Below are positions 32,800 to 42,804 of a stretch of 64,000 nt of DNA, piece by piece. The position numbers were made by a program, and so were the translations under genes. The stretch is from Helicobacter ailurogastricus. GTDB taxonomy: Bacteria; Campylobacterota; Campylobacteria; Campylobacterales; Helicobacteraceae. The stretch covers positions 510,985 to 574,984 of the forward strand of contig NZ_CDMG01000002.1 in assembly GCF_001282945.1 (NCBI RefSeq), given 5' to 3'. The notes below the pieces were generated by a model, which was not told the origin of the DNA, made no database searches, and saw nothing but the letters and a program-made list of their open reading frames with translations. Positions within the stretch are counted from its first letter, which is position 1, and every line of letters starts with the position of its first letter.

Positions 32800-32980
32800 C
32801 CCCCACTTCGGGGGTTAGCCCCACCTTTGGGCATAGCCCATCTTTGGTATAGTCTCACCTCTGCGTGTAGTCTCACTTGTAAGCATAGTCTCACCTCCGA
32901 GTCTCGTTTCACTTGTGGGTGTAAGCCTCGTTTTTGAGGTTTAGCCTTTCACTTTTTGGTTAGCGCCTCTATGCTCTCTT
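32797..32980. repeat. About ten degenerate 16-22 bp tandem units after rplS
   Basis: Units beginning TAG (or a variant) followed by a pyrimidine-rich CYCACYT-like core start at about 32797, 32816, 32834, 32850, 32868, 32886, 32900, 32922, 32942 and 32961; the commonest spacing is 18-19 bp. Several units can fold alone, for example CCCCC-ACTTC-GGGGG at 32800-32814 and CCTC-GTTTTT-GAGG near 32926-32939. No convincing coding frame crosses the whole stretch. The first hairpin may help end the rplS transcript, though it has no T tract. The rest of the 351-base gap up to 33150 holds only AT-rich sequence and the terminator of the leftward chemoreceptor gene. Confidence 0.6.
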
Positions 32981-33118
32981 TATCTTTTTTAAATTGGCTC
33001 CTTAAAAATTTAAACATAACCCACCAAGAAGACACACCCGCATTTAGCCTAAAATCTATTTTAACCCCCCCTATGGGTGTTTAGTTAGGACCTAAAAGGT
33101 TTTAGAGTGCGCCTTAAA

Positions 33119-33143
33119 AGCCCTAAAACCCCCTAAGGGGTTA
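33119..33143 (-). terminator. Terminator of the leftward mraY-murD-mscS-mcp run
   Basis: On the minus strand, AACCCC-TTAG-GGGGTT (33143-33128) is a six-base-pair stem just past the chemoreceptor stop, followed by TTAGGGCTTTT. The T tract is interrupted, so its strength is uncertain. Confidence 0.45.
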
Positions 33144-33150
33144 GTGCTTT

Positions 33151-35217
33151 TTAAAACTTCTTCTTGCTCGTGTCCTCTAAAATGTCGCTAGCGATGTGTT
33201 CGATCTCTTGGCTGATGTTTAAGCAATTTTTGGCAATGTCTAAGTTGTGCGTCAAGCTCGCATCAAATTCCCCCATCGCTTTGTTGATGTCTAGCACCGC
33301 AGAGGCTTGGGCTTTAATGGCAGTCGAGTTGTCGGCAATGCTTTGGAGCAATACATTGATGTTGCTTTCAATCTCGCTCAAAGACTTTTGCGTGCGCTCG
33401 GCTAATTTTCTCACTTCATCGGCCACGACCGCAAAGCCTCGCCCGTGCTCGCCCGCTCGGGCGGCTTCAATGGCGGCGTTTAGGGCCAATAAGTTTGTTT
33501 GATCGGCGATGTCTCTGATGATCTCCACAATGCTCTTAATGTCTTGGCTTTGGGCGATCATCTCATCGCTCTTGGCGCTCACATCGGTGATGTTTTGCGT
33601 GATGCCCTCAATGTTTTGTGTGGCTTGTTTGATCTCAGTCGATTGCTTGGTCGAGCTAGAGGAGAGCTTTTCCATGCTCTCTTTTAAATCTGAAGCCTTG
33701 GTGTTGAGCTGGTTAGCAAAAGCCAAAGAGGTGTTTAACATGTCGATGATCTCAGAACCTAGCTGGTTGATAGAAACTTCAATCTCCCCGCTTGCACCTT
33801 TAATTTGGGGCGTGAAGTCTAAGTTTTGGTAGGCATGCACCACCGATAAAATTTTATTCAAATCCGCGCCCACTTTTTTCTCTAGGGTATCGACCATCGA
33901 GTGTGTCACCTTGATGAGCTCTAAGAGTTTAGGCGTGTTAGCCTTGTTTTGCGCTTCTTTGGCGACAATGATGCCTTGTTGGACATCTAGGGCTAATTGT
34001 GTGGTCTCCACAACGGCGGCATTGTCGTCGCGGAAAACTTGTTGTATCTTCGTGATGTTGGCATTGATGGAGTTAAGCATCCAGCCTATTTCATCTCTTT
34101 GGCTAGAATGGTAGATTTCCAACTGGACATTTTCTTCGTGATTAAGTAGTCTAAAAAAGCTGTTGAGCGTGGCGACCACTTTATGCACACGTGCCACGAT
34201 TTGCTTTTTGATGTAAAGATTCATCACAACGATGGCAATCAGCAAGGCGATGAGGCCGATGACAGCAATTATAAATTGCACATGGTGCACACGGCTATAG
34301 ACCTGCTTTTTTTCGATGGCCGAGCCCACCACCCAATTGTGATTCATAAGTTCGCCATAGGGTTTAAAGGCATACAAGGATAAAATGATGTCCTCTTTCA
34401 ACACATCGGAGTAAAAGGAGGTGATGAGTTTATCTCCCGGGCGTGCATTTCTTCTAAAATCCACGATAGATTGCGCCTCTTTGGCTTGCATGATTTTTCT
34501 GAAAGGCTGGCCTTGTAAGCTGTGGTCGCGGTTAATGGCAAAAATGCGATCGCCAGAGCCCAATAAAAATCCATTTTCTCCATTATCTCTAGGGAAATAG
34601 TGCTCTTGGATGTAATCAAAACTCACAAAGAGGCCGACAACGGCTCTTAAATGATGCAGATCATCAAAAATGGGGGCAGCTAGGGTGAAACCAAAGTATC
34701 TAGTTCCACCGGGTAAAGTCGCAAAGTTACTGCTACTGCGACCCATGCTTTGTGTGCGAATCACTTGAGAGACAATGGTGGGGTTAAAAACATCGATGAC
34801 TCCATTACGCACGATCAAGCTTTGATCGGATTGCTGGGCCACTTCATAACTAGAAGAGGGTTGATTGTTTTTAAGCAACACCAAAAACGCGCCCCGCACA
34901 AACTGGTTGTGCGCGCACAATTTGCGGATATTGTCTATGATTCCTTTTCCATCTGAGTTTTTAAGAAAATCGTAACCATCCCCTGAAAAATAGTCGGCGT
35001 AGTTCCTTAAAGTTTCTTTAACATTTTGCAATTCTAAAGAAATTTTTGTGGCTTGGCTTATGGCCCGGACACCCACCGTGTCGTTTGCATTTTTCACCAA
35101 CACACTGCTCATCTCATTGATGTAGTATGCACTCAAGACTAAAAACGACAAAACTAAAATCGTAGAAATGGCCAAAGCTGTTTTGGCACCCAGTTTTAAC
35201 TTGCGAAAAAACCCCAT
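33151..35217 (-). CDS. Methyl-accepting chemotaxis protein with large periplasmic sensor
   Basis: This 688-residue chemoreceptor has membrane helices at about 13-33 and 300-322. The ~265-residue periplasmic region between them fits a dCache sensor ([39 protein letters not shown] near its middle). The cytoplasmic part has the conserved MCP tip ([18 protein letters not shown] and [18 protein letters not shown]). A long helical stretch with a [11 protein letters not shown] segment precedes the tip. Ligand unknown. The start ATG 35217 follows GGAGG at five bases; the longer frame upstream would overlap that site. It lies 13 bases after the mscS gene and is likely its co-transcribed partner. Confidence 0.92.
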   Translation of the reverse strand: MGFFRKLKLGAKTALAISTILVLSFLVLSAYYINEMSSVLVKNANDTVGVRAISQATKISLELQNVKETLRNYADYFSGDGYDFLKNSDGKGIIDNIRKLCAHNQFVRGAFLVLLKNNQPSSSYEVAQQSDQSLIVRNGVIDVFNPTIVSQVIRTQSMGRSSSNFATLPGGTRYFGFTLAAPIFDDLHHLRAVVGLFVSFDYIQEHYFPRDNGENGFLLGSGDRIFAINRDHSLQGQPFRKIMQAKEAQSIVDFRRNARPGDKLITSFYSDVLKEDIILSLYAFKPYGELMNHNWVVGSAIEKKQVYSRVHHVQFIIAVIGLIALLIAIVVMNLYIKKQIVARVHKVVATLNSFFRLLNHEENVQLEIYHSSQRDEIGWMLNSINANITKIQQVFRDDNAAVVETTQLALDVQQGIIVAKEAQNKANTPKLLELIKVTHSMVDTLEKKVGADLNKILSVVHAYQNLDFTPQIKGASGEIEVSINQLGSEIIDMLNTSLAFANQLNTKASDLKESMEKLSSSSTKQSTEIKQATQNIEGITQNITDVSAKSDEMIAQSQDIKSIVEIIRDIADQTNLLALNAAIEAARAGEHGRGFAVVADEVRKLAERTQKSLSEIESNINVLLQSIADNSTAIKAQASAVLDINKAMGEFDASLTHNLDIAKNCLNISQEIEHIASDILEDTSKKKF

Positions 35218-35230
35218 AGGACCTCCATCT

Positions 35231-37105
35231 TTAATCTTTGTGTGGCATGCTTTCGATATAAACACTTTGAGAGGGGAAAGCAAAACTTAAGCCGCAACTT
35301 TCCACCACTTCCATGATTTTTAATATGACATCTTCTTTAATGGCGAGCCACTCCCCCCACACCACGCTTTTAGAGAAGCAATAAATAAAAATGTTGATCG
35401 AGCTGTCTCCAAAGCTGTCTAAATAGACAAAGAGATTCGACTTATACCCCATTAAATCGTTGAAAGACACGATGTGTTGGCGGTCCATGATGTAGTCGTG
35501 GTGTTCATGATCTGAGATGCCGTCTAAATCGCTGTCTTTGGCAATGTAGGGGTGTTGCTCGAGCATTTGGCGGATACCAGCCACGCATTTTTGTAGGGAT
35601 TCTCTGGGCGAGTCGTAAGTTACACCTATGATCATTTTAATGCGCCGCCCCATTTTGCGCCGATTCCAGTTGCGAATCGACTTGCCCGCCAGCTCAGAGT
35701 TGGGTACAAAGAAAAGGGCGTTGTCAAACCCTCTAATTGTGGTGCGTCTAAGCCCCATTTCCACAACCGTACCCTCTACATCGCCACACACAATCCAATC
35801 ACCCTGGTTAAAAGAATTGTCTAAAAGCAAAATCACAGAAGCAAAGAAATTTGCCAAGACATCTTTAACGGCCAGCGCCACCGCCAAACCTCCGATGCCA
35901 AGAGAGGCAATGATGGTCGAGATGTTAAAACCTATCTGTTTAAGCACCCCTAAAATGGTGAGGACAAAAATAAAGAAGTAGGCGATCTTTAAAATCAGGT
36001 TGATGACTTCTTTGCGAAAGCCATTTTTCTTAGAAGCTAAAGTGGCCAAGATCGCTGCTCCATAGGCTTTAAACAGCGCAATCACCAGCCACGCCACGAG
36101 CGAAATGTAAATCACGCCCAAATACATGTCAAATTTAGCGGGGGCGGGGTGGGGGTAGTAAAGAATGTCTATGGAGATGTCGAAGCTGTAAATGAACAAG
36201 AAGGTCGAAATGGGGGCTAGAATGCTGTCGCGGATTTTTGCTTGGATGTTGATGTTGGCACTTTTACGGCTAAAGCGCACGCAATAATCAAGAGCCTTGA
36301 CAAAGAGCGCTGTAACAACTTGACGCAAAGCGAGCAAAAACACCAAGAGCCCTAAAGAGAGCAAGATTTTGGCGTTTTGTAAGCCATTCGTGTTAGGGAA
36401 AATGTGGTTAATGGCCCCGGCAATGCGCTCTAAAACCCATTGCATGTTGATGTTAAAAACAATGTTTCTCGCCAAAACTTCCTTGGGATTCTTTTGGATA
36501 TAGCGCAGCACATCGGTGTAGGTCTTTAATCTGATTTGGTATTGATCTAGGGCGGTCTGCAACTCGTGTTGTTTGACTTCATCTAGGTGCTTGGGGATGG
36601 TGTAGGTCTTGGCCGCGAAATCTTCTAATTTGACCAAGTAAGATGTGCTGATGCCTTTCACATCTTTTTCTTGACTAAAAAGGTCTGTGGAGGTGCGCAT
36701 TTTTTCCAAAAAGCCGTACATCTGCATCTCGACTTCTAAATTTTTGAGCTTAAAGGTGTTGGCTAGGTAGGTGTAAATGTCGTTGTTCTTGCTGCTCTTG
36801 ATCAAGGCCTTTTGCAAGACTCCTTGTTCTCTTTGGTTTTGATCGATGTCTATGCCTATCTTTTCTTGAGGGTTTAAAAGTTTTAGAGCGAAAGTGTGCA
36901 TGAGTTCGTTTTTTTGGTCGCTATATAGAGAAACTTCGGTGTGCTTGTCTGGGTCTTTTTGGTAGCGGATGATGGCTTGGTTTAATTGGTTGATCTGCTT
37001 AAGCAACAAGTGCAAATCAATTAAATCTAAGTCCCCTCCCTCGTGGGTTTCAGCCCGCCCCAAACCCATAAAAATCACAAGAAAAAGTAAAACGATAAAA
37101 CGCAT
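35231..37105 (-). CDS. MscS-family mechanosensitive channel, second copy
   Basis: This 624-residue protein has a cleavable signal peptide (ending near GLGRAET), ~210 residues of periplasmic helical domain, several membrane helices, and the MscS core: pore helix with [39 protein letters not shown] and the vestibule segments [15 protein letters not shown] and [14 protein letters not shown]. It differs in detail from the channel at 5702-7351. An insertion with [15 protein letters not shown] looks like a short Ca-binding-like acidic loop within the C-terminal domain. ATG 37105 follows TAGGA; it starts 2 bases after the murD stop, so it is in the mraY-murD run. Confidence 0.9.
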   Translation of the reverse strand: MRFIVLLFLVIFMGLGRAETHEGGDLDLIDLHLLLKQINQLNQAIIRYQKDPDKHTEVSLYSDQKNELMHTFALKLLNPQEKIGIDIDQNQREQGVLQKALIKSSKNNDIYTYLANTFKLKNLEVEMQMYGFLEKMRTSTDLFSQEKDVKGISTSYLVKLEDFAAKTYTIPKHLDEVKQHELQTALDQYQIRLKTYTDVLRYIQKNPKEVLARNIVFNINMQWVLERIAGAINHIFPNTNGLQNAKILLSLGLLVFLLALRQVVTALFVKALDYCVRFSRKSANINIQAKIRDSILAPISTFLFIYSFDISIDILYYPHPAPAKFDMYLGVIYISLVAWLVIALFKAYGAAILATLASKKNGFRKEVINLILKIAYFFIFVLTILGVLKQIGFNISTIIASLGIGGLAVALAVKDVLANFFASVILLLDNSFNQGDWIVCGDVEGTVVEMGLRRTTIRGFDNALFFVPNSELAGKSIRNWNRRKMGRRIKMIIGVTYDSPRESLQKCVAGIRQMLEQHPYIAKDSDLDGISDHEHHDYIMDRQHIVSFNDLMGYKSNLFVYLDSFGDSSINIFIYCFSKSVVWGEWLAIKEDVILKIMEVVESCGLSFAFPSQSVYIESMPHKD

Positions 37106-37107
37106 TG

Positions 37108-38358
37108 TTATCCTAATACACATTGTTTAAAAGCCATTCCTCTGTGTTTATAAGAGGCAAATTGATCCAAGCTAGCCGCGCTGGGCGAGAGCATGCCAAT
37201 GTCGCCCTGCCGTAAATTTTTTCTGATTTCTTGTACGGCGATGTCGATTTTACGGCACAAGTGGGCGGGGATATTGCGCTCTTGTGCCATTTGCATGATC
37301 GCAGGCGCGCTCACTCCGATCACATACACTTCAGCCTGCAATTTAGAGAGCGTCCCAAACAAAGGCTCTAAATCCACGCCCTTTGTGTCGCCTCCCAAGA
37401 TCAAATGGATGTAGTTGTCTTGGAAGCACTCTAGGGCCTTTAAGGTTGCATCCACATTGGTGGCCTTGCTATCATCCACCCAAGTGTAGCCCTCTTTGTC
37501 TGTAAAAATTTCAATGCGGTGCGGCTGAATGACATAGCTATTGAGCAAGTCATAATCGGCCACGCCGGCGTGTAACTTGGCCGCGCTCAAAGCCAAGAGC
37601 GCATCGAGCAAAAAGGGCTCTTTAAAGCGCAATTTAGAAATGTCTAGCCCCATTTTTTGCGCCAAGTTTTGAGAGTTTTTATAAAAGAGCAGTTGCGCCT
37701 TTGTGCCCTGCACGATGGGGTGATCTTTTAGGGATTCGTGTATAAAGGCGTGGGTGTGTGCGCCCATTAAACTTAGAGGCTTTAACTTGGCCGCGACGTA
37801 GTTTTCATAGTTGCCATGCCAACTTAAATGGTCCTCAGCTAGGGGCAGTAAGATATAAGTTTGCGGGCTTAGGTGGTTGGTGTAGTGCAAAGTAAAGGAG
37901 CTGGTTTCAAGTACCCAAGTGTAGGGGGGATCTTTTTTTTGGCTTTGGGTGTAGAGTTGGATCAAAGGCGTGCCAATGTTGCCCCCCACTTGGGCGTTTT
38001 TAAACAAGAGCCCTAGCATTTCTGTGGTCGTGGTCTTGCCATTGGTCCCGCTGATAAAAATCGTGGTGGGTAGGGGGTCTTTTCTATTGCTCTGCCAAAG
38101 CCGCTGGATGTAGTCGTATTCGCTGCAAAGGTGCTTGCTGGCCACCACTAGGGGGTGGTTAAAGGGAATACCCGGGCTTACAATCTCCAAACTAGAGGTG
38201 TAGGGGTTAAACATCTTAGAGGGCAACCATTTCTGCTGGTTAGTGTCTAAAGAGGGGGTCAGCACATGGTCGTCATAAACGCAGTAAGGGACATTCTTGC
38301 TGTGTAAATAGGTGGCAAAAGCCCGATTAGTTTGGCCGTATCCAAGTAAAGAGATCAT
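37108..38358 (-). CDS. murD: UDP-N-acetylmuramoylalanine-D-glutamate ligase
   Basis: This 416-residue Mur ligase adds D-Glu to UDP-MurNAc-L-Ala. The N-terminal SLLGYGQTNRAFATYL and EIVSPGIPFNHPLV match MurD; the ATP site is ISGTNGKTTTTEML, followed by GGNIGTPL, then PHRIEIF and WVDDSKATNVDATLKAL, the MurD-specific C-terminal motifs. It is slightly shorter than the usual ~440 residues. It lies 62 bases downstream of mraY, the next-earlier membrane step in the same pathway. Confidence 0.95.
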   Translation of the reverse strand: MISLLGYGQTNRAFATYLHSKNVPYCVYDDHVLTPSLDTNQQKWLPSKMFNPYTSSLEIVSPGIPFNHPLVVASKHLCSEYDYIQRLWQSNRKDPLPTTIFISGTNGKTTTTEMLGLLFKNAQVGGNIGTPLIQLYTQSQKKDPPYTWVLETSSFTLHYTNHLSPQTYILLPLAEDHLSWHGNYENYVAAKLKPLSLMGAHTHAFIHESLKDHPIVQGTKAQLLFYKNSQNLAQKMGLDISKLRFKEPFLLDALLALSAAKLHAGVADYDLLNSYVIQPHRIEIFTDKEGYTWVDDSKATNVDATLKALECFQDNYIHLILGGDTKGVDLEPLFGTLSKLQAEVYVIGVSAPAIMQMAQERNIPAHLCRKIDIAVQEIRKNLRQGDIGMLSPSAASLDQFASYKHRGMAFKQCVLG

Positions 38359-38420
38359 CCAACACCTTCAAGTCAAATATTTTTGTTTAGGATAACACAC
38401 TAGGCTAACTCCAAGCAAAT

Positions 38421-39482
38421 TTAGCGCACTTTTAAACTAAGCAACGCCACAATATTACTCAAAAGCGCAATGATCCAAAAACGCAGGATGATTTTATTCT
38501 CCGGCCAGCCCTTGGATTCAAAATGGTGGTGCAAGGGAGCCATGCGGAAAATGCGCTTTTTACGGGTCTTGTAGCTTGTGATTTGCAAGATCACCGAGCC
38601 AGCCTCTAGCACAAACACAGACCCCATTAAGATCAAAAGAATTTCGTTGTTTGTGATGATCGCCATGTAAGCGATGAAACCCCCGATTGCTAAACTCCCA
38701 CTATCGCCCATGAACACCTCAGCCGGAAAAGAGTTAAACCACAAAAAGCCCAAGAGCGCGCCCACTAAAGCCATGGCCACCACCATGACCTCTCCGCTGT
38801 GGCTCACCTTTGGGTAGAGCAAATATTTACTAAACTCGGCATTGCCCACGACATAGATGAACACGCTAAGGCCCACAATCACGCAAATGCTAGGCACAGT
38901 CGCCAAGCCATCCAAGCCATCGGTTAAATTCACGGCGTTAGAGGTGGAGAGGAAAACCAACATCCAAAAGCCCACGAGCAAAAAAGCATGCCCTTCAAAG
39001 GAAAAAATGGGGTTCTTTAAAAAGGGGAAGTAAAGGCTTTTGACCTCCACAAGCCCTGCAAGGGCTAGAGTGATGAGAAAAGAGAGCAGGGCGAGCATGC
39101 CAAATTTGTAGCGAGAAGTTACGCCGGCATTGCTTTTGCGGCTGATTTTTGTGTAGTCATCTTGCATCCCAATGAGCCCAAAGCCCACGAGCGTCACCAA
39201 GCCCAACAGCACAAAGAGATTGTCTAGCCGAGCGGTTAAGAGTGAAGCGGCTAAAGTGGTGGCGATGAAAACCACCCCGCCCATTGTGGGGGTGTTTTGT
39301 TTGTTTTGGTGAGGGATATAAACAGAGATGGGCTGGTTTGCTTTCTTTGCTTTAGCCCACGCGATGAATTTAGGCATCGCAAAAACGCAACCAAAGAAAC
39401 CTAAGAAAAACGCCAAACCTGAGCGGAAAGTCAAATACTGAAAAAGGTTGATGTGCAAGAGCGGATAAAGATAGTAGAGCAT
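38421..39482 (-). CDS. mraY: Phospho-N-acetylmuramoyl-pentapeptide transferase
   Basis: This 353-residue polytopic enzyme transfers phospho-MurNAc-pentapeptide to undecaprenyl phosphate to make lipid I. Diagnostic motifs: [17 protein letters not shown] (aspartate pair), [13 protein letters not shown], and [12 protein letters not shown], with [11 protein letters not shown] near the end. ATG 39482 is preferred to TTG 39488, as it gives the family-typical [21 protein letters not shown] start. TATAAT at 39517-39512 on the minus strand gives it its own promoter. Confidence 0.96.
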   Translation of the reverse strand: MLYYLYPLLHINLFQYLTFRSGLAFFLGFFGCVFAMPKFIAWAKAKKANQPISVYIPHQNKQNTPTMGGVVFIATTLAASLLTARLDNLFVLLGLVTLVGFGLIGMQDDYTKISRKSNAGVTSRYKFGMLALLSFLITLALAGLVEVKSLYFPFLKNPIFSFEGHAFLLVGFWMLVFLSTSNAVNLTDGLDGLATVPSICVIVGLSVFIYVVGNAEFSKYLLYPKVSHSGEVMVVAMALVGALLGFLWFNSFPAEVFMGDSGSLAIGGFIAYMAIITNNEILLILMGSVFVLEAGSVILQITSYKTRKKRIFRMAPLHHHFESKGWPENKIILRFWIIALLSNIVALLSLKVR

Positions 39483-39511
39483 CGCCAAACTTTAGGGTAA
39501 ATTAGGGCAAA

Positions 39512-39517
39512 ATTATA
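39512..39517 (-). promoter_or_regulatory. -10 element of the mraY run
   Basis: On the minus strand TATAAT spans 39517-39512, 30 bases from the mraY ATG at 39482, giving a short leader. Confidence 0.55.
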
Positions 39518-39557
39518 GCATAAAGGCACTTTTACACCAAGTTAAAGGAAATCAAGC

Positions 39558-39563
39558 TAGAAT
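39558..39563 (+). promoter_or_regulatory. -10 element of the META-domain lipoprotein gene
   Basis: TAGAAT at 39558-39563 is 34 bases before the GTG at 39597; AAGGAG at 39584-39589 supports that start. Confidence 0.5.
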
Positions 39564-39596
39564 TGGAGCCTTATAGTCGTTTCAAGGAGTTTTAGC

Positions 39597-40274
39597 GTGC
39601 GGTTTGTGAGGGGCTTTAAAGCGCATTTTTTGTTGTCTATGGCGGGGCTTGCCGTGTTGCTCACGGGCTGCGTGCTGGTGCGTTTTTTTAATAAAAACTT
39701 CAACCACAGCCAATACCAAATTGTGCGGGTGGTCTTAGATGGGCAGACTTTTGATTTTAAAGACTTGATCGCAGAAGCCCAGCAGCCCCAGTCTCCAACC
39801 CCAGCCCCAAACCCCAGCCCTAGCCTTAAAAATCCACCTAAAGATAAACTCGAGCTCTTGCAAGAGGAGCTAGAGCAACGCATTAAAAACCTAGACACCA
39901 AAGACCTGCCCCCCGATGCTTCCATGATTAAAACCGACATGAAACACCTAGAAAGCGACATCCAGCGCAACAAATCCCTAAAGCCCCCCGTTTTGATTAA
40001 AAGCCCGATGGGGCACATTGAATTTGACCAAAGACAGCTGAGGGCTTATGGCATGATTTACTGTAATAAGTACTTTTTTAGCTATACCTTTAGAGACGAT
40101 GACCACGTCGTTTTAGACGATAAGGGCATTGCGCGAAAAGTTTGTGGAAACGAGAAGCTCATGGCATTTGAATTGGCGTTTTACAACCATTTAACGGGCG
40201 TTTTCAACATCACGCGGGGCAAGAACTCGCTTTTATTTGAAAGCCCTAAAATGAAAATCTACATGCAACACTGA
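39597..40274 (+). CDS. Probable lipoprotein with META (HslJ-like) domain
   Basis: This 225-residue protein starts with a basic, hydrophobic signal and a lipobox-like LLTGC (Cys25), so lipid anchoring is likely, although the residue after Cys (Val) and a second hydrophobic stretch leave an uncleaved anchor possible. A Pro-rich linker (SPTPAPNPSPS) and a Lys/Asp/Glu-rich helical region follow. The last ~85 residues match the META domain: YGMIYCNKYFFSYTF, then ARKVCGNEKLMAFELAF and LTGVFNI, with two Cys that could pair. META proteins are associated with envelope stress (HslJ). GTG start with AAGGAG. Its stop overlaps the next ATG by one base. Confidence 0.72.
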   Translation: MRFVRGFKAHFLLSMAGLAVLLTGCVLVRFFNKNFNHSQYQIVRVVLDGQTFDFKDLIAEAQQPQSPTPAPNPSPSLKNPPKDKLELLQEELEQRIKNLDTKDLPPDASMIKTDMKHLESDIQRNKSLKPPVLIKSPMGHIEFDQRQLRAYGMIYCNKYFFSYTFRDDDHVVLDDKGIARKVCGNEKLMAFELAFYNHLTGVFNITRGKNSLLFESPKMKIYMQH

Positions 40275-40819
40275 TGCAGACTTTATTAAACACTCCCACT
40301 TCTAAGCACCAAATCAAGGGCTCGGTATTTTTAGGCTTTTTAGTGCCCGTGTGCGATTTTGCCACCACTTTAAAGCAACTGCAAAAAGAGCACTTCAAAG
40401 CCCGCCACATTGTCTATGCCTACCGCCGTCTAGAGGACAACACGATTAAGGAGGCGTTGCATGAGGATAGAGAGCCAAGAAACAGCACCAAGCCCTTATT
40501 AGACATGTTGCGTAGAGAGGATTTGATCGATGTGGCTGTTTTTGTGGTGCGCTACTTTGGGGGGGTGCTTTTGGGCGTGGGCGGGCTGATGAAAGCCTAT
40601 GGGCTGGCTTTGCAGCTTTGCCTAGAGCAGGCTAAATTAGAGCCCTTTGTTGTGCCCATGCAAGTTTGCGAGTGGGTGGGCTTGGGCGCGCTGGAGGCTT
40701 TAAAGGCGCGGGGGTTAAAGTATGGCGTGCAAGTGGTGGTGAAAGAATGCCAAAGCACGGGGGCGTGGGTGGATTTAATCGGCGCGCCCCATCTTTTAGA
40801 AAAAGCATTAGGACATTGA
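40274..40819 (+). CDS. YigZ/IMPACT-family protein
   Basis: This 181-residue protein belongs to the UPF0029 (IMPACT/YigZ) family: KGSVFLGFLVPV, then HIVYAYR, and the diagnostic VVRYFGGVLLGVGGLMKAYGLAL. YIGZ-type proteins are linked to translation control in other organisms but the bacterial role is not established. The usual GEPSGTAG turn is altered to REPRNSTKPLLDML here. It overlaps the META gene by one base and is two bases from hemJ. Confidence 0.88.
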   Translation: MQTLLNTPTSKHQIKGSVFLGFLVPVCDFATTLKQLQKEHFKARHIVYAYRRLEDNTIKEALHEDREPRNSTKPLLDMLRREDLIDVAVFVVRYFGGVLLGVGGLMKAYGLALQLCLEQAKLEPFVVPMQVCEWVGLGALEALKARGLKYGVQVVVKECQSTGAWVDLIGAPHLLEKALGH

Positions 40820-40820
40820 C

Positions 40821-41261
40821 ATGCAAACTCTGTATTTGTGGCTTAAAATCGTACATATCGTGGCTGTCATCTCGTGGATGGCGGCTTTGCTTTATTTACC
40901 CCGCTTGTTTGTTTATCATAGAGAAAACCACGACAAGCCCGATTTTGTGGCGGTGGTGCGGGTGCAAGAGGGGCGCTTGTTTAACGCCATTGCCATGCCC
41001 GCTATGGTTTTAAGCGTCCTTAGTGGCCTTGGTTTGTTTTATGTCTCAGGCGGGCTAGAGTTGTTTCACTATGGCTGGGTGCATTTAAAACTGCTCTTCG
41101 TGCTTTTGCTCTTGCATTTTCATTTTATGTGCCGTAAGTGGATGCGCGCGCTCAAAAATGAGGGGACCTATAAAAGCTCGCGCTTTTTTAGGGTGATGAA
41201 TGAAGTCCCCACAGTGTGCATGGCCGTGATTGTCTTTGCCGTGGTGGGGAAATTCTTTTAA
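40821..41261 (+). CDS. hemJ: Protoporphyrinogen IX oxidase HemJ
   Basis: This 146-residue membrane protein has four predicted helices and the HemJ sequence pattern: KIVHIVAVISWMAALLYLPRLFVYH (with the functionally important His) and HLKLLFVLLLLHFHF. It oxidises protoporphyrinogen IX to protoporphyrin in haem synthesis. The stop overlaps the ubiE ATG by one base. Confidence 0.88.
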   Translation: MQTLYLWLKIVHIVAVISWMAALLYLPRLFVYHRENHDKPDFVAVVRVQEGRLFNAIAMPAMVLSVLSGLGLFYVSGGLELFHYGWVHLKLLFVLLLLHFHFMCRKWMRALKNEGTYKSSRFFRVMNEVPTVCMAVIVFAVVGKFF

Positions 41262-42022
41262 TGGCAAAGCACGCAGACAAGCAACAGCAAATCATTGGCA
41301 TGTTCGACTCCATTGCCAAGACCTACGACACCGCAAATAAGGTCGTCAGCTTCAAGCAAGATCATAAATGGCGCAAAGAGAGCGTGCAAGAAGCCCTGCG
41401 CCATGTCTATGCCTTTAGGGGGGATTTACAGGGGTTAAATGTCGCCGACATTGCTTGCGGGACGGCAGATATGCTCTTGTGTATCCTAGAAAACATTGCG
41501 CAGTTTAGGGGGAGTGTAGCGGAAGTGTGCGGGATCGACCCTTCTACTGAAATGCTGCGTCTAGCCGAGCAAAAGATCGCCACAAATCCCATCAGCCAAA
41601 ACGCCCGCATCCGCCTAGATTGCTTGGAAGCCAAAAATTTACGCACCCTAGCCGATCACAGCATAGACTTGCTCTCCATCGCCTATGGTTTGCGTAATGT
41701 TGTGGAGCGCCTACAGGCACTCGAAGAGTTTAGCCGTGTGTTGAAAAAAGGGGGGGTGTTGTTGGTGTTGGATTTCATGCGCCAAGACAAGCGGGGGATT
41801 TTAGGCCATTTAGCGCACCTCTACACTTCTAAGATTTTGCCCTTTGTGGGGATGCTCATCAGCCGCAACTACAAAGCCTATGCCTATTTGCCCGATTCCA
41901 TTGAAAAGTTTATCAGTGCAGACGAGCTAGAAGAGGAGATCAACAGCGTGGGGCTAGAGGTCGTGGGCAAGAGCCACTACATGTATAAGAGCGTGTCGGG
42001 CATTTTTGCGGTGAAACTCTAA
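41261..42022 (+). CDS. ubiE: Demethylmenaquinone methyltransferase (UbiE/MenG)
   Basis: This 253-residue SAM methyltransferase performs the last methylation in menaquinone synthesis. Motifs: MFDSIAKTYDTANKVVSF near the start, VADIACGTADMLL (SAM site), and SIAYGLRNVVERLQALEEFSRVLKKGG, all typical of UbiE. The ATG at 41261 overlaps the hemJ stop, and the gene's own stop overlaps the next ATG; together these are tightly coupled. Confidence 0.94.
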   Translation: MAKHADKQQQIIGMFDSIAKTYDTANKVVSFKQDHKWRKESVQEALRHVYAFRGDLQGLNVADIACGTADMLLCILENIAQFRGSVAEVCGIDPSTEMLRLAEQKIATNPISQNARIRLDCLEAKNLRTLADHSIDLLSIAYGLRNVVERLQALEEFSRVLKKGGVLLVLDFMRQDKRGILGHLAHLYTSKILPFVGMLISRNYKAYAYLPDSIEKFISADELEEEINSVGLEVVGKSHYMYKSVSGIFAVKL

Positions 42023-42795
42023 TGCACTTATTCTTGTTGCAAATGGCAGGGTTTGATTGGGAGTTTATCCAAAAGAGCGTGCGCCAAATGCCCCCTAGCG
42101 CTGTGGTGGTTTTGCCCGAGTATGTGCTCACCCCCTTTTTCTTAGAGCTTTTAAACCTCACCCCTGAGAAAATCGACAGCTACAGCCAAGCCCGCTTAGA
42201 GCAACTGCAAACCTTGAGCCTCAAACACCAAATCACCATCAGCGCGCCCCTTGTTTTGCTCAAAGAGCAAAAGCTCTTTAAACAAATCGCTCTAATCAGC
42301 CCACAGGACACGCAATTTTACCACCAGCAAAGGTTGGTGCATTTTGAGCACTGGGCAGAGGCGCAATTTTTTGCAAATCCACAGCCTGCGAGCTTTAAAA
42401 TCCCCCCGACTCTAGACATTGAGGGGATTAAAATTGCCCCGCTCTTTGGCTATGAAATGCACTTTGATGGGCTGTGGATGGCTTTGCAAGAGGCGGGGGT
42501 TGAGGTGGTTTTAATGAGCACAGCCAGCACCTTTGAGTCGTTTGAGCGTTGGCGTTGCATCTTAAGGGCGCGGGCATTTTGTAATTCTATGTTGGTGGCG
42601 CGGGCCAATCGCATTGGCATGGTGCGGGAGAATCAAAATGTCCCTTGGCGTTTTTACGGCGATAGCCTCATCGCCCTACCTAATGGCAACATTGCCAGCA
42701 GTTTAGAGGGGGATTTGGGGGTTTTGCACTTAGAAGTGCAAAAGGCGTATTTGCAGGCGTGGGCCAAGGAGTGGGGCTTTCGCTCCCAAAATTAA
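42022..42795 (+). CDS. Nitrilase-fold protein lacking catalytic Lys and Cys
   Basis: This 257-residue protein has the carbon-nitrogen hydrolase fold layout (VVVLPEYVL near residue 33; FYHQQRLVHFE near 100; PLFGYEMHF near 143; then LMSTAST and CNSMLVARANRIGM). Active nitrilases use Glu, Lys and Cys. Glu33 is present, but the Lys position of the Y-x-K-x-H-L motif is Gln102, and the Cys of the ICY(D/E) motif is Gly143. It is therefore probably not an amidase; a binding or structural role is possible. In H. pylori I recall a homologue in the same place between ubiE and serS. Confidence 0.8.
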   Translation: MHLFLLQMAGFDWEFIQKSVRQMPPSAVVVLPEYVLTPFFLELLNLTPEKIDSYSQARLEQLQTLSLKHQITISAPLVLLKEQKLFKQIALISPQDTQFYHQQRLVHFEHWAEAQFFANPQPASFKIPPTLDIEGIKIAPLFGYEMHFDGLWMALQEAGVEVVLMSTASTFESFERWRCILRARAFCNSMLVARANRIGMVRENQNVPWRFYGDSLIALPNGNIASSLEGDLGVLHLEVQKAYLQAWAKEWGFRSQN

Positions 42796-42804
42796 GGAGA
42801 AACC

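Noticed and set aside
32718..32912. Minus-strand frame with six-residue repeats (EVRL type) in the region after rplS
   Set aside because: It arises from the 18-bp periodicity of the non-coding repeats, has no ribosome binding site and runs into the rplS coding sequence.
32797..32980. CRISPR array
   Set aside because: Units are degenerate, back to back and without unique spacers of constant length; no cas genes are in the window. The three 19-bp units at 60161-60217 were rejected for the same reason.
33164..33502. Several plus-strand frames (33164-33502, 33509-33832, 33911-34114) opposite the chemoreceptor gene
   Set aside because: They mirror the conserved MCP signalling domain and lack initiation signals; similar shadows are seen opposite the other chemoreceptor at 11932-12612.
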